Shown in pieces: positions 62,301 through 64,000 of a stretch of 64,000 nucleotides of DNA. The translations under genes were made by a program, and so were the position numbers. This DNA is from Piscicola geometra (lineage: Eukaryota > Annelida > Clitellata > Hirudinida > Piscicolidae): assembly GCA_943735955.1 (NCBI GenBank), contig OX030960.1:223894-287893 (forward strand). The letters run 5' to 3'. The notes beneath the pieces are model-generated. The model had not been told where the DNA came from. It ran no database searches and saw only the letters and a list, made by a program, of their open reading frames with translations. Each line of letters opens with the position of its first letter. Position 1 is the first letter of the stretch.

Positions 62301-64000
62301 AAGATAACTGCTGCAAGATAACTGCTGCAAGGTAACTGCTGCAAGATAACTGCTGTAAGGTAACTGCTGCAATATAACTGCTGCAATATAACTGCTGCAA
62401 GATAACTGCTGCAAGATAACTGCTGCCAGATAACTGCTGCAAGATAACTGCTGCAATATAACTGCTGCAAGATAACTGCTGCAAGATAACTGCTGCAATA
62501 TAACTGCTGCAATATAACTGATGCAAGATAACTGCTCCAAGATAACTGCTGCAAGATAACTGCTGCAAGATAACTGATGCAAGATAACTGCTCCAAGATA
62601 ACTGCTGCAAGATAACTGCTGCAAGATAACTGCTGCCAGATAACTGCTGCAAGATAACTGCTGCAAGATAACTGCTGTAAGATAACTGCTGCAAGATAAC
62701 TGCTGCAAGATAACTGCTGTAAGATAACTGCTGCCAGATAACTGCTGCAAGATAACTGCTGTAAGATAACTGCTGTAAGATAACTGCTGCAAGATAACTG
62801 CTGCAAGATAACTGCTGCAAGGTAACTGCTGTAAGATAACTGCTGTAAGATAACTGCTGCAAGATAACTGCTGCAAGATAACTGCTGCAAGGTAACTGCT
62901 GCAAGATAACTGCTGCAAGATAACTGCTGCAAGATAACTGCTGCAAGGTAACTGCTGCAAGATAACTGCTGCAAGATAACTGCTGCAAGGTAACTGCTGC
63001 AAGATAACTGCTGCAAGATAACTGCTGCAAGATAACTGCTGCCAGATAACTGCTGCAAGATAACTGCTGCAAGATAACTGCTGCAAGATAACTGCTGCAA
63101 GATAACTGCTACAAGATAACTGCTGCCAGATAACTGCTGCAAGATAACTGCTGCAAGATAACTGCTGCAAGATAACTGCTGCCAGATAACTGCTGCAATA
63201 TAACTGCTGCAAGATAACTGCTGCAAGATAACTGCTGCAATATAACTGCTGCAAGATAACCGCTGTAAGATAACTGCTGCAAGGTAACTGCTGCAAGATA
63301 ACTGCTGCAATATAACTGATGCAAGATAACTGCTGCAAGATAACTGCTGCAAGATAACTGCTGCAATATAACTGATGCAAGATAACTGCTGCAAGATAAC
63401 TGCTGTAAGATAACTGCTGCAAGATAACTGCTGTAAGATAACTGCTGCAAGATAACTGCTGTAAGATAACTGCTGTAAGATAACTGCTGTAAGATAACTG
63501 CTGTAAGATAACTGCTGCCAGATAACTGCTGCAAAATAACTGCTGTAAGATAACTACTGCAAGATAACTGCTGCAAGATAACTGCTGCAAGATAACTGCT
63601 GTAAGATAACTGCTGCAAGATAACTGCTGCAAGATAATTGCTGCAAGATAACTGCTGCAAGATAACTGCTGCAAGATAACTGCTGCAATATAACTGCTGC
63701 AAGATAACTGCTGCAAGATAACTGCTGTAAGATAACTGCTGCAAGATAACAGCTGCAATATAACTTCTGCAAGATAACTGCTGCAGTATAACTGCTGCAA
63801 GATAACTGCTGTAAGATAACTGCTGTAAGATAACTGCTGCCAGATAACTGCTGCAAGATAACTGCTGTAAGATAACTGCTGCAAGATAACTGCTGCAAGA
63901 TAACTGCTGTAAGATAACTGCTGCAAGATAACTGCTGCAAGATAACTGCTGCAAGATAACTGCTGTAAGATAACTGCTGCAAGATAACTGCTGTAAGATA
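50367..64000. repeat. Giant 14-bp minisatellite filling GCN1 intron 29
   Basis: About 970 units of GATAACTGCTGCAA to the window edge, with recurring variants (TGTAA, TGCCA, GGTAAC, ATATAAC, ACCGCCG). The complement has no stop in any frame, cycling LQQLSCSSYLAAVI, which creates spurious frames up to about 2,400 codons. Multi-kilobase segments recur: 56352-57280 and 63072-64000 read identically, 6720 bp apart. Confidence 0.98.

Noticed and set aside
50367..64000. CRISPR-like regularity
   Set aside because: Units are head-to-tail with no unique spacers, and the context is a eukaryotic intron.

Overview
The window is animal nuclear DNA from an invertebrate. The evidence is: genes split by GT-AG introns, a GCN1 gene clearly of the animal type, a secreted chitin-binding protein, a Star-like FkbM methyltransferase, several hAT families, a pogo-type transposon, non-LTR retrotransposon pieces with GATT-type tails, and very heavy micro- and minisatellite content. 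I cannot fix the phylum from sequence alone; a protostome (arthropod or lophotrochozoan) fits best.

Left part (1-25 kb): AT-rich and full of mobile-element remains, with two host genes. A LINE reading frame on the minus strand (endonuclease plus reverse transcriptase, no stop for about 711 codons) runs off the left edge. Next is a small minus-strand gene for a secreted chitin-binding protein (exons 3503-3485, 3259-3155, 2888-2816), whose second intron is a trinucleotide repeat. After hAT and LINE remains comes an eight-exon plus-strand gene (10572-13213) for a 313-residue single-pass membrane protein with an FkbM/Star-like methyltransferase fold. From 13.6 to 24.6 kb there are minisatellites, a G-rich-ended hAT that itself carries a nested hAT (perfect 8-bp target duplication), and a full-length but decayed ZMYM1-type hAT (21641-24609).

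Right part (25-64 kb): one gene, GCN1, the ribosome-associated HEAT-repeat activator of the Gcn2 kinase. I can place 29 plus-strand exons from 25118 to 50358. Reading phases agree across all 28 junctions, giving 1438 codons plus one base, roughly the N-terminal half. The exons are short and GC-rich, while the introns are almost entirely tandem repeats: a 20-bp array (intron 7), a TAC array (intron 8), an 11-bp array plus a hAT (intron 12), a GT array plus a pogo-like transposon (intron 14), a hAT (intron 15), a 16-bp array grown from the splice donor (intron 18), another 16-bp array (intron 25), and a 14-bp array of more than 13.6 kb that fills intron 29 to the window edge. The very long reading frames inside these arrays are by-products of repeat units that contain no stop in the relevant frames; they are not genes.

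The three host genes show no functional link to one another. The notable biology is the intron architecture of GCN1, including amplified splice-site sequence, and a layered transposon history that can be read from target-site duplications and an empty site within the window.
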